NCBI GenBank assembly: GCA_964019055.1
Contig: OZ025207.1
Span: forward strand, 19,431,730 to 19,495,729
Length of the DNA stretch: 64,000 bases
Origin: Anthopleura xanthogrammica
Lineage: Eukaryota > Cnidaria > Anthozoa > Actiniaria > Actiniidae
Direction of reading: 5' to 3'
In this document: piece after piece, positions 11,294-21,890 of the stretch
How positions within the stretch are numbered: the stretch's first letter is position 1
How the letters are laid out: each line of letters opens with the position of its first letter
Translations under genes and position numbers: made by a program
The notes under the pieces: generated by a model
What the model was told of the DNA's origin: nothing
Seen by the model: the letters and a program-made list of their open reading frames with translations, nothing else
Databases searched by the model: none

Positions 11294-11560
11294 GTTGTAA
11301 ATAAAATTTAACAATGTCTAAGAGTGCGAAGAAAGCCATAGAAGACAAAGTTCTAGAATTAGTGTAGTCTAAACAGTTAATAGTTCAATCGCTGGCCTTG
11401 GCCTGAGTTCGATAAACAGGATGCATTGTAGTCTAGCTTGGGTACAAACAACACCATATAAGGCATGATAAACGAAAGACGTGATTTGAACTCAACCTAC
11501 ACCACAATGCATCATATTTGCATATCTCAAAAAAGGTTCATCGCAAAAAGCTTGACTTAA

Positions 11561-13466
11561 GGGGGGATTGACATATTACGTTGCTAAGCAGCGACGTTGC
11601 TAAGAGAAGGTTCTAAATATTAAATTTTTACTTCCGGTCGCCGCGCGCGCGCTCGCGTTTTTCACTTTTACGACTGTAAGTTTTACGAGCGTATTTTCAC
11701 GAGGGTTTTTCTGGTGTTTTTTTGTATTGTACGATGTAATTTTATTTGTCAACAAATACTTAAACAAAACATGGAAGGGAAAAAAGTCTCCAAGGTCCGA
11801 AAACGTGCTGAAACAGCCAGTGGTAATCGCTGGAAAACAATAACAAACCCTAGTGTTGGATGCCAAGTCGACTTCTCGTTTCCGCGTATAGCATCCAAAA
11901 GTATCGAAACCCAAACAGATAATTTAGTAAATGTGGAGGAAGACATCGAGGAAGACGCAATTTCTCCTAAAGTTATTGTTATTTCAGAAGATTATGTCGT
12001 ATCTTCGGAAAACGAACCGACTCCAAACACGGCAAATACCGGCGAAGAGTTTCCACTTCTCAACAACATGAACTTGAACTTGAACAATTTTTTTGACGAA
12101 CTAGGTGTGGAACCTCTTTCACAGGAAAAGAAAGATAGCCAGGAAGATATAGAGAAAGCATTAGAAATATTGGAAAAAGAAGTACAAGGCTATTTTGACA
12201 AAAATAATCATAATTTATCAGAACTTAGTGAAAAACAACTTGTGATAAGCAACAACAATCATCTCGTAACCAGCCAAGATGCGATAATAAACATTATCAT
12301 TAGTTTTCGTTTTTGTACGAGATGTGGGAGCACTGAAGTTCATTTTAATTTCCAAGATGGAAGTGGAGTTTTAAAGCTTGAAATGTTCTGCGAGGAGTGT
12401 CAAGAAGTTGTCATTTCTCAGAGCTTAGACGAAAGAGTTATCCAGGTAGGAAAAACAAGGCCCAAGTCATACTTGCCTAACTACCTTCTGCTAAGTTTCT
12501 TGCTGAATGGCCAATACTACAAAGATTACCAGCATGTACTTGGTTCTACTGGAATAAAACCTCTAAGTGCCCAACACTGGATAAGAATCATCGACTGGAT
12601 TTCTCCTTACATCAAGCTCATAACGGACTGGAGCATTGGCGAAGCGAGGAAACAGGTTGTTCAACGAGGGGATCAAGGGAAGTTGCACATTCAGTTCGAT
12701 GGTTTCTACCTCTCCAGTGGTCATCACATACTGCATGTTTTAGATCGAGTTGGCGATGCTGGTGGTTCATAAACACGATGTTAAGGATGGAATCTGACCT
12801 CTCTTGTTCTTGTTTGTAGTTGTAATAAGCGAATTACGATATATTCTTCCGAAATTTCACACATTATGCTTCCAAAACGATTCTCCAAGTTCAGTTCGCT
12901 GCTGTTCTTTTTTCCAGAACACATTTCTCGCCCCAGGAAAAGGCGCAAAACACAGGAAACCCATTGGCAAAAAAATGTAAATTTTTGAAGTTTCACTTCC
13001 GTTTTCAGGAAAATTCTATAATTTTTACGATGTTAAAAAATTATGCAGATTTTTCCGCTTCAAAAGATTCCAAAAAGTATTTTCTTCAAAGCTAAGGATG
13101 GATTTTTAAAAATATTGAATGACAACAATATTATGGATTGAAACAGGGTTTGTAAAGAAGAAAAAAATTCATAAAAAATCTATTTTTCAACAACATCAAA
13201 AATCCATCCTTAGCCACATTTTCCACATCTCTTAGATTTAAAATATGTAAAAAAGTTCGTAATAAGTTCAAAGCCTTTATAAATTATAGGATTTTTCTGT
13301 TTCTATGACGTCATGATGACGTCATATAATGACGTCATCAATTTATGACGTTTTGTCAATAACTATCATATTGTCAAAATTTCAAACACCAATTCTTAAT
13401 ATTACTTGGCAAACTAATTTTACAATTTTTCTTAGCAACGGCCTTGAGAAATATGTCAATCCCCCC
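11561..13466 (+). mobile_element. TTAA-type DNA transposon, copy 1 (Kolobok-like, truncated transposase)
   Basis: 1,906 bp. Terminal inverted repeats GGGGGGATTGACATATT (17 bp, perfect) plus a shared subterminal CGTTGCTAAG; flanked by TTAA at 11557-11560 and 13467-13470. It carries one ORF reading inward from the left end. The remaining third is non-coding and includes a small internal inverted repeat around GCTAAGGATGGATTTTT (13.09-13.22 kb). The superfamily name is inferred from the TTAA target and G-rich ends. Confidence 0.85.
11771..12772 (+). CDS. Truncated transposase-like protein of transposon copy 1
   Basis: 333 aa from ATG 11771 (MEGKKVSK); the frame extends further 5' only from a GTG. 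An acidic, low-complexity N-terminal 150 residues is followed by a CxxC..CxxC zinc motif (FCTRCGSTEV and FCEECQEVV). Then comes a helical stretch ending in HIQFDGFYLSSGHH, where the aspartate looks like the first acidic residue of a DDE catalytic core. The ORF stops soon after, at GDAGGS, so the later catalytic residues are missing. I do not see a THAP finger. It is probably a defective element moved in trans. The assignment rests on the element structure more than on the protein. Confidence 0.6.
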   Translation: MEGKKVSKVRKRAETASGNRWKTITNPSVGCQVDFSFPRIASKSIETQTDNLVNVEEDIEEDAISPKVIVISEDYVVSSENEPTPNTANTGEEFPLLNNMNLNLNNFFDELGVEPLSQEKKDSQEDIEKALEILEKEVQGYFDKNNHNLSELSEKQLVISNNNHLVTSQDAIINIIISFRFCTRCGSTEVHFNFQDGSGVLKLEMFCEECQEVVISQSLDERVIQVGKTRPKSYLPNYLLLSFLLNGQYYKDYQHVLGSTGIKPLSAQHWIRIIDWISPYIKLITDWSIGEARKQVVQRGDQGKLHIQFDGFYLSSGHHILHVLDRVGDAGGS

Positions 13467-13470
13467 TTAA

Positions 13471-14132
13471 GGTTCATATTGATCAACAACCAACCTTATA
13501 CCACAGAGCTCCGCTGGGTTTCGTCATTCCTACTCTTCCATGAAGTGTTACATTTATTTGCCGATGGCTGTCTTGGATGCAGAATCGAATATTCTCTCGT
13601 ACTGTCAAACAAAAGTATATGATGTAGCAGGTGTAGGTTTGGTATGTAAACACTTTTTTGATAAAGTGGAAGATATGTAATAATTTCACATGTCCAATGC
13701 ATACCAGGACCACAGATCAGTGCAGTTGGTAAAATAATTATTCTTAGTATTTCGTGTCCTGCTAGCATTATTGGATAATGAGTCGAACAAAACGGAAAAT
13801 TCTGGAAATTTCAAACACACTTTGTGCAACATCTTTTATTTGTTGCACTATTTTTTTCAATGTTAAAGCGTGTATCAAAACTGCAACAAATCAGTCAAAA
13901 CTGCACTACCAGCCTGACTTTGTACAGCAAAAGTTTAGTTTGCTTGTCTATGTTGGTTGAATTTAAGACATTTATGAAAAGACTTTTGAGAGGGGATACA
14001 CGAGTGTTTCGTGTGCACCGAGCTTTCGCAATTAAAACCAGGATTTAAGAAGTTCCCAACATGATGGCTACAAAGTCACAAGAAGCAATATATATTTGAT
14101 GTATCCAGTTTTAATGAGACCATTCAAATGGA
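13471..14132. other. Spacer between the two transposon copies, no gene seen
   Basis: 662 bp of single-copy-looking sequence between the facing 3' ends of the two transposons. Only short frames without recognisable similarity are present. It differs from the outer flanks, which argues for two separate insertions and not one large palindromic unit. Confidence 0.6.
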
Positions 14133-14136
14133 TTAA

Positions 14137-16042
14137 GGGGGGATTGACATATTTCTCAAGGCCGTTGCTAAGAAAAATTGTAAAATTAGTTTGCCAAGTA
14201 ATATTAAGAATTGGTGTTTGAAATTTTGACAATATGATAGTTATTGACAAAACGTCATAAATTGATGACGTCATTATATGACGTCATCATGACGTCATAG
14301 AAACAGAAAAATCCTATAATTTATAAAGGCTTTGAACTTATTACGAACTTTTTTACATATTTTAAATCTAAGAGATGTGGAAAATGTGGCTAAGGATGGA
14401 TTTTTGATGTTGTTGAAAAATAGATTTTTTATGAATTTTTTTCTTCTTTACAAACCCTGTTTCAATCCATAATATTGTTGTCATTCAATATTTTTAAAAA
14501 TCCATCCTTAGCTTTGAAGAAAATACTTTTTGGAATCTTTTGAAGCGGAAAAATCTGCATAATTTTTTAACATCGTAAAAATTATAGAATTTTCCTGAAA
14601 ACGGAAGTGAAACTTCAAAAATTTACATTTTTTTGCCAATGGGTTTCCTGTGTTTTGCGCCTTTTCCTGGGGCGAGAAATGTGTTCTGGAAAAAAGAACA
14701 GCAGCGAACTGAACTTGGAGAATCGTTTTGGAAGCATAATGTGTGAAATTTCGGAAGAATATATCGTAATTCGCTTATTACAACTACAAACAAGAACAAG
14801 AGAGGTCAGATTCCATCCTTAACATCGTGTTTATGAACCACCAGCATCGCCAACTCGATCTAAAACATGCAGTATGTGATGACCACTGGAGAGGTAGAAA
14901 CCATCGAACTGAATGTGCAACTTCCCTTGATCCCCTCGTTGAACAACCTGTTTCCTCGCTTCGCCAATGCTCCAGTCCGTTATGAGCTTGATGTAAGGAG
15001 AAATCCAGTCGATGATTCTTATCCAGTGTTGGGCACTTAGAGGTTTTATTCCAGTAGAACCAAGTACATGCTGGTAATCTTTGTAGTATTGGCCATTCAG
15101 CAAGAAACTTAGCAGAAGGTAGTTAGGCAAGTATGACTTGGGCCTTGTTTTTCCTACCTGGATAACTCTTTCGTCTAAGCTCTGAGAAATGACAACTTCT
15201 TGACACTCCTCGCAGAACATTTCAAGCTTTAAAACTCCACTTCCATCTTGGAAATTAAAATGAACTTCAGTGCTCCCACATCTCGTACAAAAACGAAAAC
15301 TAATGATAATGTTTATTATCGCATCTTGGCTGGTTACGAGATGATTGTTGTTGCTTATCACAAGTTGTTTTTCACTAAGTTCTGATAAATTATGATTATT
15401 TTTGTCAAAATAGCCTTGTACTTCTTTTTCCAATATTTCTAATGCTTTCTCTATATCTTCCTGGCTATCTTTCTTTTCCTGTGAAAGAGGTTCCACACCT
15501 AGTTCGTCAAAAAAATTGTTCAAGTTCAAGTTCATGTTGTTGAGAAGTGGAAACTCTTCGCCGGTATTTGCCGTGTTTGGAGTCGGTTCGTTTTCCGAAG
15601 ATACGACATAATCTTCTGAAATAACAATAACTTTAGGAGAAATTGCGTCTTCCTCGATGTCTTCCTCCACATTTACTAAATTATCTGTTTGGGTTTCGAT
15701 ACTTTTGGATGCTATACGCGGAAACGAGAAGTCGACTTGGCATCCAACACTAGGGTTTGTTATTGTTTTCCAGCGATTACCACTGGCTGTTTCAGCACGT
15801 TTTCGGACCTTGGAGACTTTTTTCCCTTCCATGTTTTGTTTAAGTATTTGTTGACAAATAAAATTACATCGTACAATACAAAAAAACACCAGAAAAACCC
15901 TCGTGAAAATACGCTCGTAAAACTTACAGTCGTAAAAGTGAAAAACGCGAGCGCGCGCGCGGCGACCGGAAGTAAAAATTTAATATTTAGAACCTTCTCT
16001 TAGCAACGTCGCTGCTTAGCAACGTAATATGTCAATCCCCCC
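14137..16042 (-). mobile_element. TTAA-type DNA transposon, copy 2, inverted
   Basis: Exactly 1,906 bp, the same length as copy 1 and its reverse complement wherever I compared. It is flanked by TTAA at 14133-14136 and 16043-16046, with flanking sequence unlike that of copy 1. It sits about 315 bp upstream of the ATG of gene C, inside the block homologous to the promoter/5' UTR region of genes B and D. Confidence 0.85.
14831..15832 (-). CDS. Truncated transposase-like protein of transposon copy 2
   Basis: 333 aa from ATG at 15832 on the minus strand. The translation is identical to that of copy 1 at every residue, including the early stop after GDAGGS, so the truncation predates the split between copies. 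Zinc motif and single acidic catalytic candidate are as in copy 1. Confidence 0.6.
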   Translation of the reverse strand: MEGKKVSKVRKRAETASGNRWKTITNPSVGCQVDFSFPRIASKSIETQTDNLVNVEEDIEEDAISPKVIVISEDYVVSSENEPTPNTANTGEEFPLLNNMNLNLNNFFDELGVEPLSQEKKDSQEDIEKALEILEKEVQGYFDKNNHNLSELSEKQLVISNNNHLVTSQDAIINIIISFRFCTRCGSTEVHFNFQDGSGVLKLEMFCEECQEVVISQSLDERVIQVGKTRPKSYLPNYLLLSFLLNGQYYKDYQHVLGSTGIKPLSAQHWIRIIDWISPYIKLITDWSIGEARKQVVQRGDQGKLHIQFDGFYLSSGHHILHVLDRVGDAGGS

Positions 16043-16358
16043 TTAAATGACGCATTATATACCGAATCAAGTAAATCAGTTTAGAATCTATCGAAAACAA
16101 TAAAGTCACAAAAGCTATAACAGTATTTTCCCACAACCTGATTCTATCAGAAATTCAAATCAATGAATCCTATTATGAAATAAATAAAAAAATAGAAAAT
16201 TTCTGAACAGAACCCGTATAATTGTCGGATTTTTTATTCATAGAAATGACAAAGCAAGCGTGACCTAAAATCATTCCAAGTGAATAATTAAGTCAAGCTA
16301 AATTCATTTTACGAAGACCGTGTGCTTTAAAATCGTTCTCCAAAGTTCTCAAGTCATT

Positions 16359-17717
16359 ATGGCCAATTCGTCCGATGAATTTTCACAAGTTATCAGCGAA
16401 GAGGTGACCTGTCCTGTCTGTCTGGAGGAGTTGAAGGAACCCAAGATGCTACTCTGTTCCCATAATATCTGTAGAGAATGTCTGGAACTGATGTCTGGAA
16501 ACAAGAACTTAGTACACATCGTGTGTCCAGTATGTAGAACAGTTACACCGATTCCTAAAGGAGGTGTGAGATGTCTGCCTACCAATGCAGCCATAGTTCG
16601 AGTCGTAGAAGCCACTCTGGCAAGGAAAGCGAAAATCGAAATGAAAAAGTCGCTTGCAACAGGGAAGCCAGTGGTCGAACTCTTGGCTAAAAAAATATCG
16701 GATTTAGACAAGGCTTTGAGGGTTGAAAATGAAATCCACGAAAAAGCTGATAAGTTAGTCGATGTCATCAGGAATCAGGAAGCAAGCCTCTGTCGAGAAG
16801 TTGAGGAATTTTATGGCATAAAGTGCAAGACTATCAACGGAGAGAAGAGTGACTTGGACAAACTGCATTCAAGTGCATCAAGTAGTGTACAAGAAGCAGA
16901 AACGATCCTAAAACAAACCTTGACTGATCCTACAAAGACAATCAATGTGGCAAAAGCTCTTAAAGAACGAATTGAGGAGATCACTAAATTAGATCTAAAA
17001 CGAGATACGTCCACACGAGATGAAGATCTTGAGTTTGAAATGAATGCAGAAGCTAATATCAACAGCATCTTTAAAGATAAAAAGTTTGGAAAATTAACAA
17101 GGAAAGTATTGAATACTAATTTCACACCTTCAGATGACCGGCTCCCTCGTCAGTCAGCAACTCCTTTGCCACCAAAACTAAAAAGTACATCTAACACCAA
17201 GGGGCCAAAGCCAGTTCTGCATATGACTGAGGGAAATTATTGTGACTTCTGTGCGTTAGCTGCTAACCTTATTTGTAAAGTCTGCCTTATAACAATATGT
17301 GATAATTGCAAACATGATTATACACAAGATTTTTGCACACTAACTAAGAGAGAACATCAGTTTGAGAACATTAATGAACAGTCTACAAATACGAACGAAG
17401 CCGAAGGTTCCAGCTCACCTAAACGGTGGTCATGTGAACGGTGGTCATGTGAACGGTGCACTCTTTCGAATTCTTCAAGTCACAGAATCTGTGCTGTATG
17501 TGCAACGTCAAGAGGAGTGCATCAGGTCGACTTTCCGAAAAGTGGCAGCAGAAAGTGTCAAAACTGCAGTTATGCAAATGAAGAAGGAGCTACAATTTGC
17601 AATATGTGTTCTGGTACATTTGGACTAGATGACCCAGGTACAGGTTTGTCCCACAATTCCTTTCGAAAGAAAAGAGAGATTTCCTTGAAGCTTTTGAATA
17701 TACCTTTTCTGAAATAG
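16359..17717 (+). CDS. Gene C: RING, TRIM-like coiled coil, SPATA2-type finger and two NZF fingers
   Basis: Intronless, 452 aa from ATG 16359 (MANSSDEF). RING C3HC4 residues as in gene B (Cys18 to Cys59). Coiled coil about 100-230, with no B-box. SPATA2-type finger from Cys295 is the most diverged of the copies (CDFCALAANL). NZF1 is at Cys364 and NZF2 at Cys400. A 15-bp tandem duplication doubles RWSCE just before NZF1, and the NZF1 TF pair is TL here. This is the only array member with RING plus intact NZFs, so the best candidate for a working ligase with ubiquitin readers. The last 30 or so residues (after GLDDPG) are not homologous to the other copies. They are read from an inverted piece of 3' flank. 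The 5' flank carries transposon copy 2. Confidence 0.82.
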   Translation: MANSSDEFSQVISEEVTCPVCLEELKEPKMLLCSHNICRECLELMSGNKNLVHIVCPVCRTVTPIPKGGVRCLPTNAAIVRVVEATLARKAKIEMKKSLATGKPVVELLAKKISDLDKALRVENEIHEKADKLVDVIRNQEASLCREVEEFYGIKCKTINGEKSDLDKLHSSASSSVQEAETILKQTLTDPTKTINVAKALKERIEEITKLDLKRDTSTRDEDLEFEMNAEANINSIFKDKKFGKLTRKVLNTNFTPSDDRLPRQSATPLPPKLKSTSNTKGPKPVLHMTEGNYCDFCALAANLICKVCLITICDNCKHDYTQDFCTLTKREHQFENINEQSTNTNEAEGSSSPKRWSCERWSCERCTLSNSSSHRICAVCATSRGVHQVDFPKSGSRKCQNCSYANEEGATICNMCSGTFGLDDPGTGLSHNSFRKKREISLKLLNIPFLK

Positions 17718-18236
17718 CTATGTGAGTTTGTTACCAGACTCGTAGAACGAGAATCAATAGCTTCAAAACCGCAAGTTGAAGTCAAAGGTCTATTAAAATC
17801 ACCTTAATGAATAATTCTGTACCTTTTGTATTGAACATCATTCTTTGTCATCCGAAAAGAATCTGAATGCTTTTAGGAGGCTCATAATGGCTGACAATTG
17901 TCTATCCCGTGCTTCGATAATCATATTTTTGTTACACTGATTCTAATGTTAAACAACTGGCTATTTTATATGATTATGTCTATAAATGTATTTGTAACAT
18001 GGGATAATGTCTCAGGGCAAATGAGTAGGGTGGCATTATATGTCATAAATGGAACAAAGTCATACATGTGTACACGTAATACGTGTAAAATCTATTGGCT
18101 AGGATTTCTACTATAAACAGCATAATCAGAAAATGGCCTTCTTGTGTCGCAGGATATACTCTACCAAGAGTAGCTTTCTTTCGTTTTCTGTTTTTCTTTC
18201 TTCTGTTCCCTGTACCAAGGAAGACCACTAAGAGTC
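17640..18236 (-). repeat. Locally inverted 3' flank of gene C
   Basis: About 590 bp that is the reverse complement of the segment following the SPATA2-like gene (about 5,590-6,190). It starts CAGGTTTGTCCCACAATTCC, the complement of GGAATTGTGAGACAAACC in that flank, and ends CCAAGGAAGACCACTA, the complement of TAGTGGTCTTCCTTGG. Normal orientation resumes at AGAGTCTAGAATATATT. The inversion removed the original last codons of gene C. Confidence 0.8.
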
Positions 18237-18632
18237 TAGAATATATTTGGGTCGACCTCATCACCAGTTTCCCTGGACTGGCGCGCAGTCAAGTCAAAGT
18301 AGTAAAATTTTCCATGATGGGAAGAGGTTAGATGAGACAGTCATTCTAGTTCTAACATGGATTTATTGAAATAGACAGAGGCTAAAAAACCGTTTATCAA
18401 ATAACAACTGGGGGATCTAGCACTTTGTACATATTACGTGCTCTTAACTAATGGACCCTCATAACGTTTCATACCTAAACTACCATGATCCTTTTCAAGA
18501 TCTCTTTTCATATTCAATTGTTAAAACTCCTTAGAGAATAACAAGACAATAGTGAAAATTAGGATGACCAAAAAAGCTACCAAAATGGGTTCTGGAAGTG
18601 TAGGTATAAAACGTCATCATGCTTGAGAGCTA

Positions 18633-18755
18633 TTAAGGCTCGGTTTGGACGTCGAGTTTCATTTGCCGAATCTAATGCAAATGATTTCAAACAATAGGTT
18701 TTGCTCATTTGCAATAGATTCGGCACGTGAAATTCGACGTCTAAACCGGGCCTAA
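18633..18755. mobile_element. Short palindromic MITE, duplicate copy
   Basis: Same element and position as 6,634-6,756; carried along in the segmental duplication, not a new insertion. Confidence 0.75.
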
Positions 18756-19141
18756 GGTATGCTTGCCCTCATATAATATAAAATAGTTAGTTTACGTAGC
18801 CCATAAAAACAAATCTAACAGTGTCCAAGAAAGCCATAGTATTAGTGCCTGATCTATAGTGTATTTCTAAGCAGTTAACTTGGTAGCTCAGTCTACAATT
18901 ATATAAAGCTTGATTTCCATTTGATTGTTGATATTAAACCTCAACCTGGGATGGGATCAATATATATGCGTCATGTTGTTCAACGGGATACAAATGCAGC
19001 TTGTGAAAAGTAGGCACACAATATACTGTTTAAATACGTCCAAAAGCGGATCATTTTCTATTGTTTTATTTCTTTGTTTTAAGTATATTGTTTGGCATAT
19101 TTTCGTGTTTTCGTGCAGCGTTTTAATGTATTCATATTTAA

Positions 19142-19486
19142 AGGGGCACTTGGATGAAAACGCCCCATATTTTGAAAGTCCGAATAGTTCAAGTATTTAA
19201 GAATAATATGACTCAATCATGATTATGAAAACCAGATTGGCAAAAATTTTAGCCTGGGAGCCACTCGCAGTTGAGAAATTTTGGTTTAAAAACTAAAAGA
19301 ACAATAGGGTTGAGTAAATGACGTCATTTACTCACAATTTAGATGCTGAAAAATATATATAATTTTATCCGCAAATTTTGACTGTAAAGAAAATATGTTG
19401 CTATGCTACTATTGGGGCCATATAGATAAGTTTAACCAAGTTTCAAGGCATTTCCAATTTTCATCGATTTTCATCCAAGTGCACCA
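19142..19486. mobile_element. TTAA-flanked MITE (AGGGGCACTTGGATG family), copy 2
   Basis: Flanked by TTAA at 19138-19141 and 19487-19490. It is the duplicate of 7,137-7,482. Confidence 0.75.
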
Positions 19487-20681
19487 TTAAGTTCAAAAAC
19501 AAATCCTTCTGTGTTGATTGATACAAGTACGTTGTTTATATATATTTTAAATGAATCACGTCTCTATTGGCAAATTGCTATTGGTCGGCTAAAACAATAG
19601 CGGTGACGTTTGTTAACCTTGGAGGGGAGGGTACGTATGGTTTTTGTAACGACGGTTGAAAGCCGTTCGAACCTTGCTTGGTTCATAGCATATTGGATTG
19701 GCAATGGCTTCGAAAAAAATTGGCTTTTGAAAATGTTAGCGTTGAATTCCGAAAGGGAGGTCGATTGTGTGGTTGTATCAAATATCGGACTAAGGTTCTG
19801 TGAAAGAATTTTGGCGTGATGTGTAATTTTGGCTGAACTAGAGGCGAATTATTGACCCTTATCGAGGGTTCGAGCGGCCTGAAGTGTGCTACCTTCCCAA
19901 TTTTTAAGTACGAGGGATACTCCACCACGATACTCGCTCAATATTGCTGCAAATGACCTGAAACTTCACAGAGACTCAAAGGAAAACACGAAACACAAGT
20001 AGGAACATTTATTTGTGTGATTTACTGATTTTTAATTTTTTCTAAAAATCGCCATACATTGCCTTATAAGTTCGATAGGATACCACAGAAACCCAGCTTG
20101 GGATACCTGTGCTCTCAGATACCAGAGTTGGTAAAGTCTAACACATGAAAAGTAGTCAAACATAATGCATCATTTCTTAGTGAAAACGTGGGTCGATATG
20201 GGTTGGACTAGGTTCATTTTAAAGCTAAGATAAGATACTAAGTAGGAGGCAAATAATATGCGAGACCACTTTCAAATTATTAAGTTACGCATAGAGAAAT
20301 ATCAACCAAATTATCATTAAGAACAAAAAATCTCAATTGTGACACCTTTGACGTATTTCCGGATCAAGTTAACTGAAATCCTTCTGAAACAGTGAAATCC
20401 CAAAAACTATAACACTGTTTTTCCACCAAGGACTTCATAGAGATTCAAACAAATGAATCTTATCAAAAAATATGTAAAAACAAATGTCTTTATTGGCGAC
20501 TATGTAATTTGAGCCCGGATATTTTCGGGTCTTTTTGCCTGCGCAAATTCGAAGAAAAGTCGGAAAAGCACCCGTGACCTTGTAGTCTTGGCTTCGTTCT
20601 AAGTCAATAAATCGAAGTAAATCAATTTTACGAAGACCGTGCTTTTGGAGAGCTCTTTCTTTGAGATCCTCTGAAGTCAAT

Positions 20682-21890
20682 ATGGCCAATTCGTCCGATG
20701 ATTTTTCACAAGTTATCAGCGATGAGGTGACTTGTCCCGTCTGTCTGGAGGAGTTGAAGGAACCCAAGATGCTACTCTGTTCCCATAATATCTGTAGAGA
20801 ATGTCTGGAACTGATGTCTAGAAACAAGAACATCGTTTGTCTAGTATGTAGAAAACCTACACCGATTCCTAAAGGAGGTGTGAGATGTCTGCCTACCAAT
20901 ACAGCCATAGTTCGAGTCGTAGAAGCCACTCTGGCAAGAAAAGCGAAAATCGAAATGAAAAAGTCGCTTGGAACAGGAAAGCAAATGGTTGAACTCTTGG
21001 CGAAAAAGATTTCGGACTTCGACAAGGCTTTGGGGGTTTTAAATGAGATCCACGAAAAAGCTGACAAGTTAGTCGATCTCATCAGGAATCAGGAAGCAAG
21101 CCTCTGTCGAGAAGTTGAGGAATTTTATGGCATAAAGTGCGACACTATAAACGGAGAGAAGAGTGACTTGTACAAACTGCATTCAAGTGCATCAAGTAGT
21201 GTACAAGAAGCAGAAACGATCCTAAAACAAACCTTGACTGATCCTACAAAGACAATAAATGTGGCAAAAGCTCTGAAAGAACAAATTGAGGAGATCACTA
21301 AATTAGATCTAAAACGAGATACGTCCACACGTGATGAAGATCTTGAGTTTAAAGTGAATGAACAAGCTAATATCAACAGCATCTTTGAAGATGAAATGTT
21401 TGGAAAATTAACAAGGAAAGTATTCAGTACTGATTACACTTCTTCAGATGACATCTGGAAAAAATCCGAGGACAGTTTTGGAAAAAGCAATAAACTTCCT
21501 GCTGAAGGTGAAGAAACAAGAAGAACTGATTTTGACAATGAGAGAATCACAAGTCAAGGAAAAACAAACCGGGATACAAAATATCCTCCAATAGCTGGCA
21601 GCTACAGCAATCTCCCCTCAAGCTCAGATCACCATGGGCTTGTTCCCGTTACTAGTAGTGCAAAAGTGCGACATATTAGCTCATCGGCTCCCTATGATAA
21701 TTTTAGTGATGCTGAGCTATATGGACACGGCGATGTTTCTTCATCAAGTCAAGACAAGGATAATAACATTCCAGTGAATACAGAGCTACCCCAGGATGGG
21801 AGCGAATCATCGCATGACCGTGATCTTTTTGGTGACATGATTGGTGCTAATGGTAATTACTACGAGATGATGTTCAATCCATGCAGATAA
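20682..21890 (+). CDS. Gene D: chimera of RING/coiled coil with the PIM-bearing middle of the SPATA2-like gene
   Basis: Intronless, 402 aa from ATG 20682. Residues 1-250 are the RING and coiled coil of gene B, with three residues missing in the RING loop and Pro-to-Leu inside the last CxxC. After about residue 255 the sequence becomes the central region of the SPATA2-like protein (KSEDSFGKSNKLP onward). This includes one unchanged PIM-like site, SDAELYGHGD (Tyr347), and a second as DRDLFGDM, with Phe for Tyr (Phe383). The frame ends early because TGCA is inserted after AATCCA near 21,882, giving TAA. If made, the protein would place a RING next to a HOIP-PUB-binding motif. Decay downstream argues for caution. 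Confidence 0.72.
   Translation: MANSSDDFSQVISDEVTCPVCLEELKEPKMLLCSHNICRECLELMSRNKNIVCLVCRKPTPIPKGGVRCLPTNTAIVRVVEATLARKAKIEMKKSLGTGKQMVELLAKKISDFDKALGVLNEIHEKADKLVDLIRNQEASLCREVEEFYGIKCDTINGEKSDLYKLHSSASSSVQEAETILKQTLTDPTKTINVAKALKEQIEEITKLDLKRDTSTRDEDLEFKVNEQANINSIFEDEMFGKLTRKVFSTDYTSSDDIWKKSEDSFGKSNKLPAEGEETRRTDFDNERITSQGKTNRDTKYPPIAGSYSNLPSSSDHHGLVPVTSSAKVRHISSSAPYDNFSDAELYGHGDVSSSSQDKDNNIPVNTELPQDGSESSHDRDLFGDMIGANGNYYEMMFNPCR

Larger units (their letters stand above)
10057..11556. other. Gene B 3' flank, no gene recognised
   Basis: Begins as a copy of the 3' flank of the SPATA2-like gene (GAGTTTTTAAAATC). A block of about 250 bp inside it is itself duplicated (10,240-10,490 and 10,500-10,745). 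A MITE lies at 11,152-11,293. The stretch ends at the TTAA of the first transposon. Confidence 0.65.
18237..21450 (+). repeat. Segmental duplication, copy II
   Basis: Counterpart of 6,190-9,545. Homology ends inside the reading frame: gene B continues to its SPATA2-type finger, whereas gene D switches to the central part of the SPATA2-like gene at about 21,446-21,465. Confidence 0.85.

Noticed and set aside
11561..16042. One large palindromic transposon of 4.5 kb
   Set aside because: Each half has its own TTAA pair and TIRs and the four flanks differ, so two insertions fit better.
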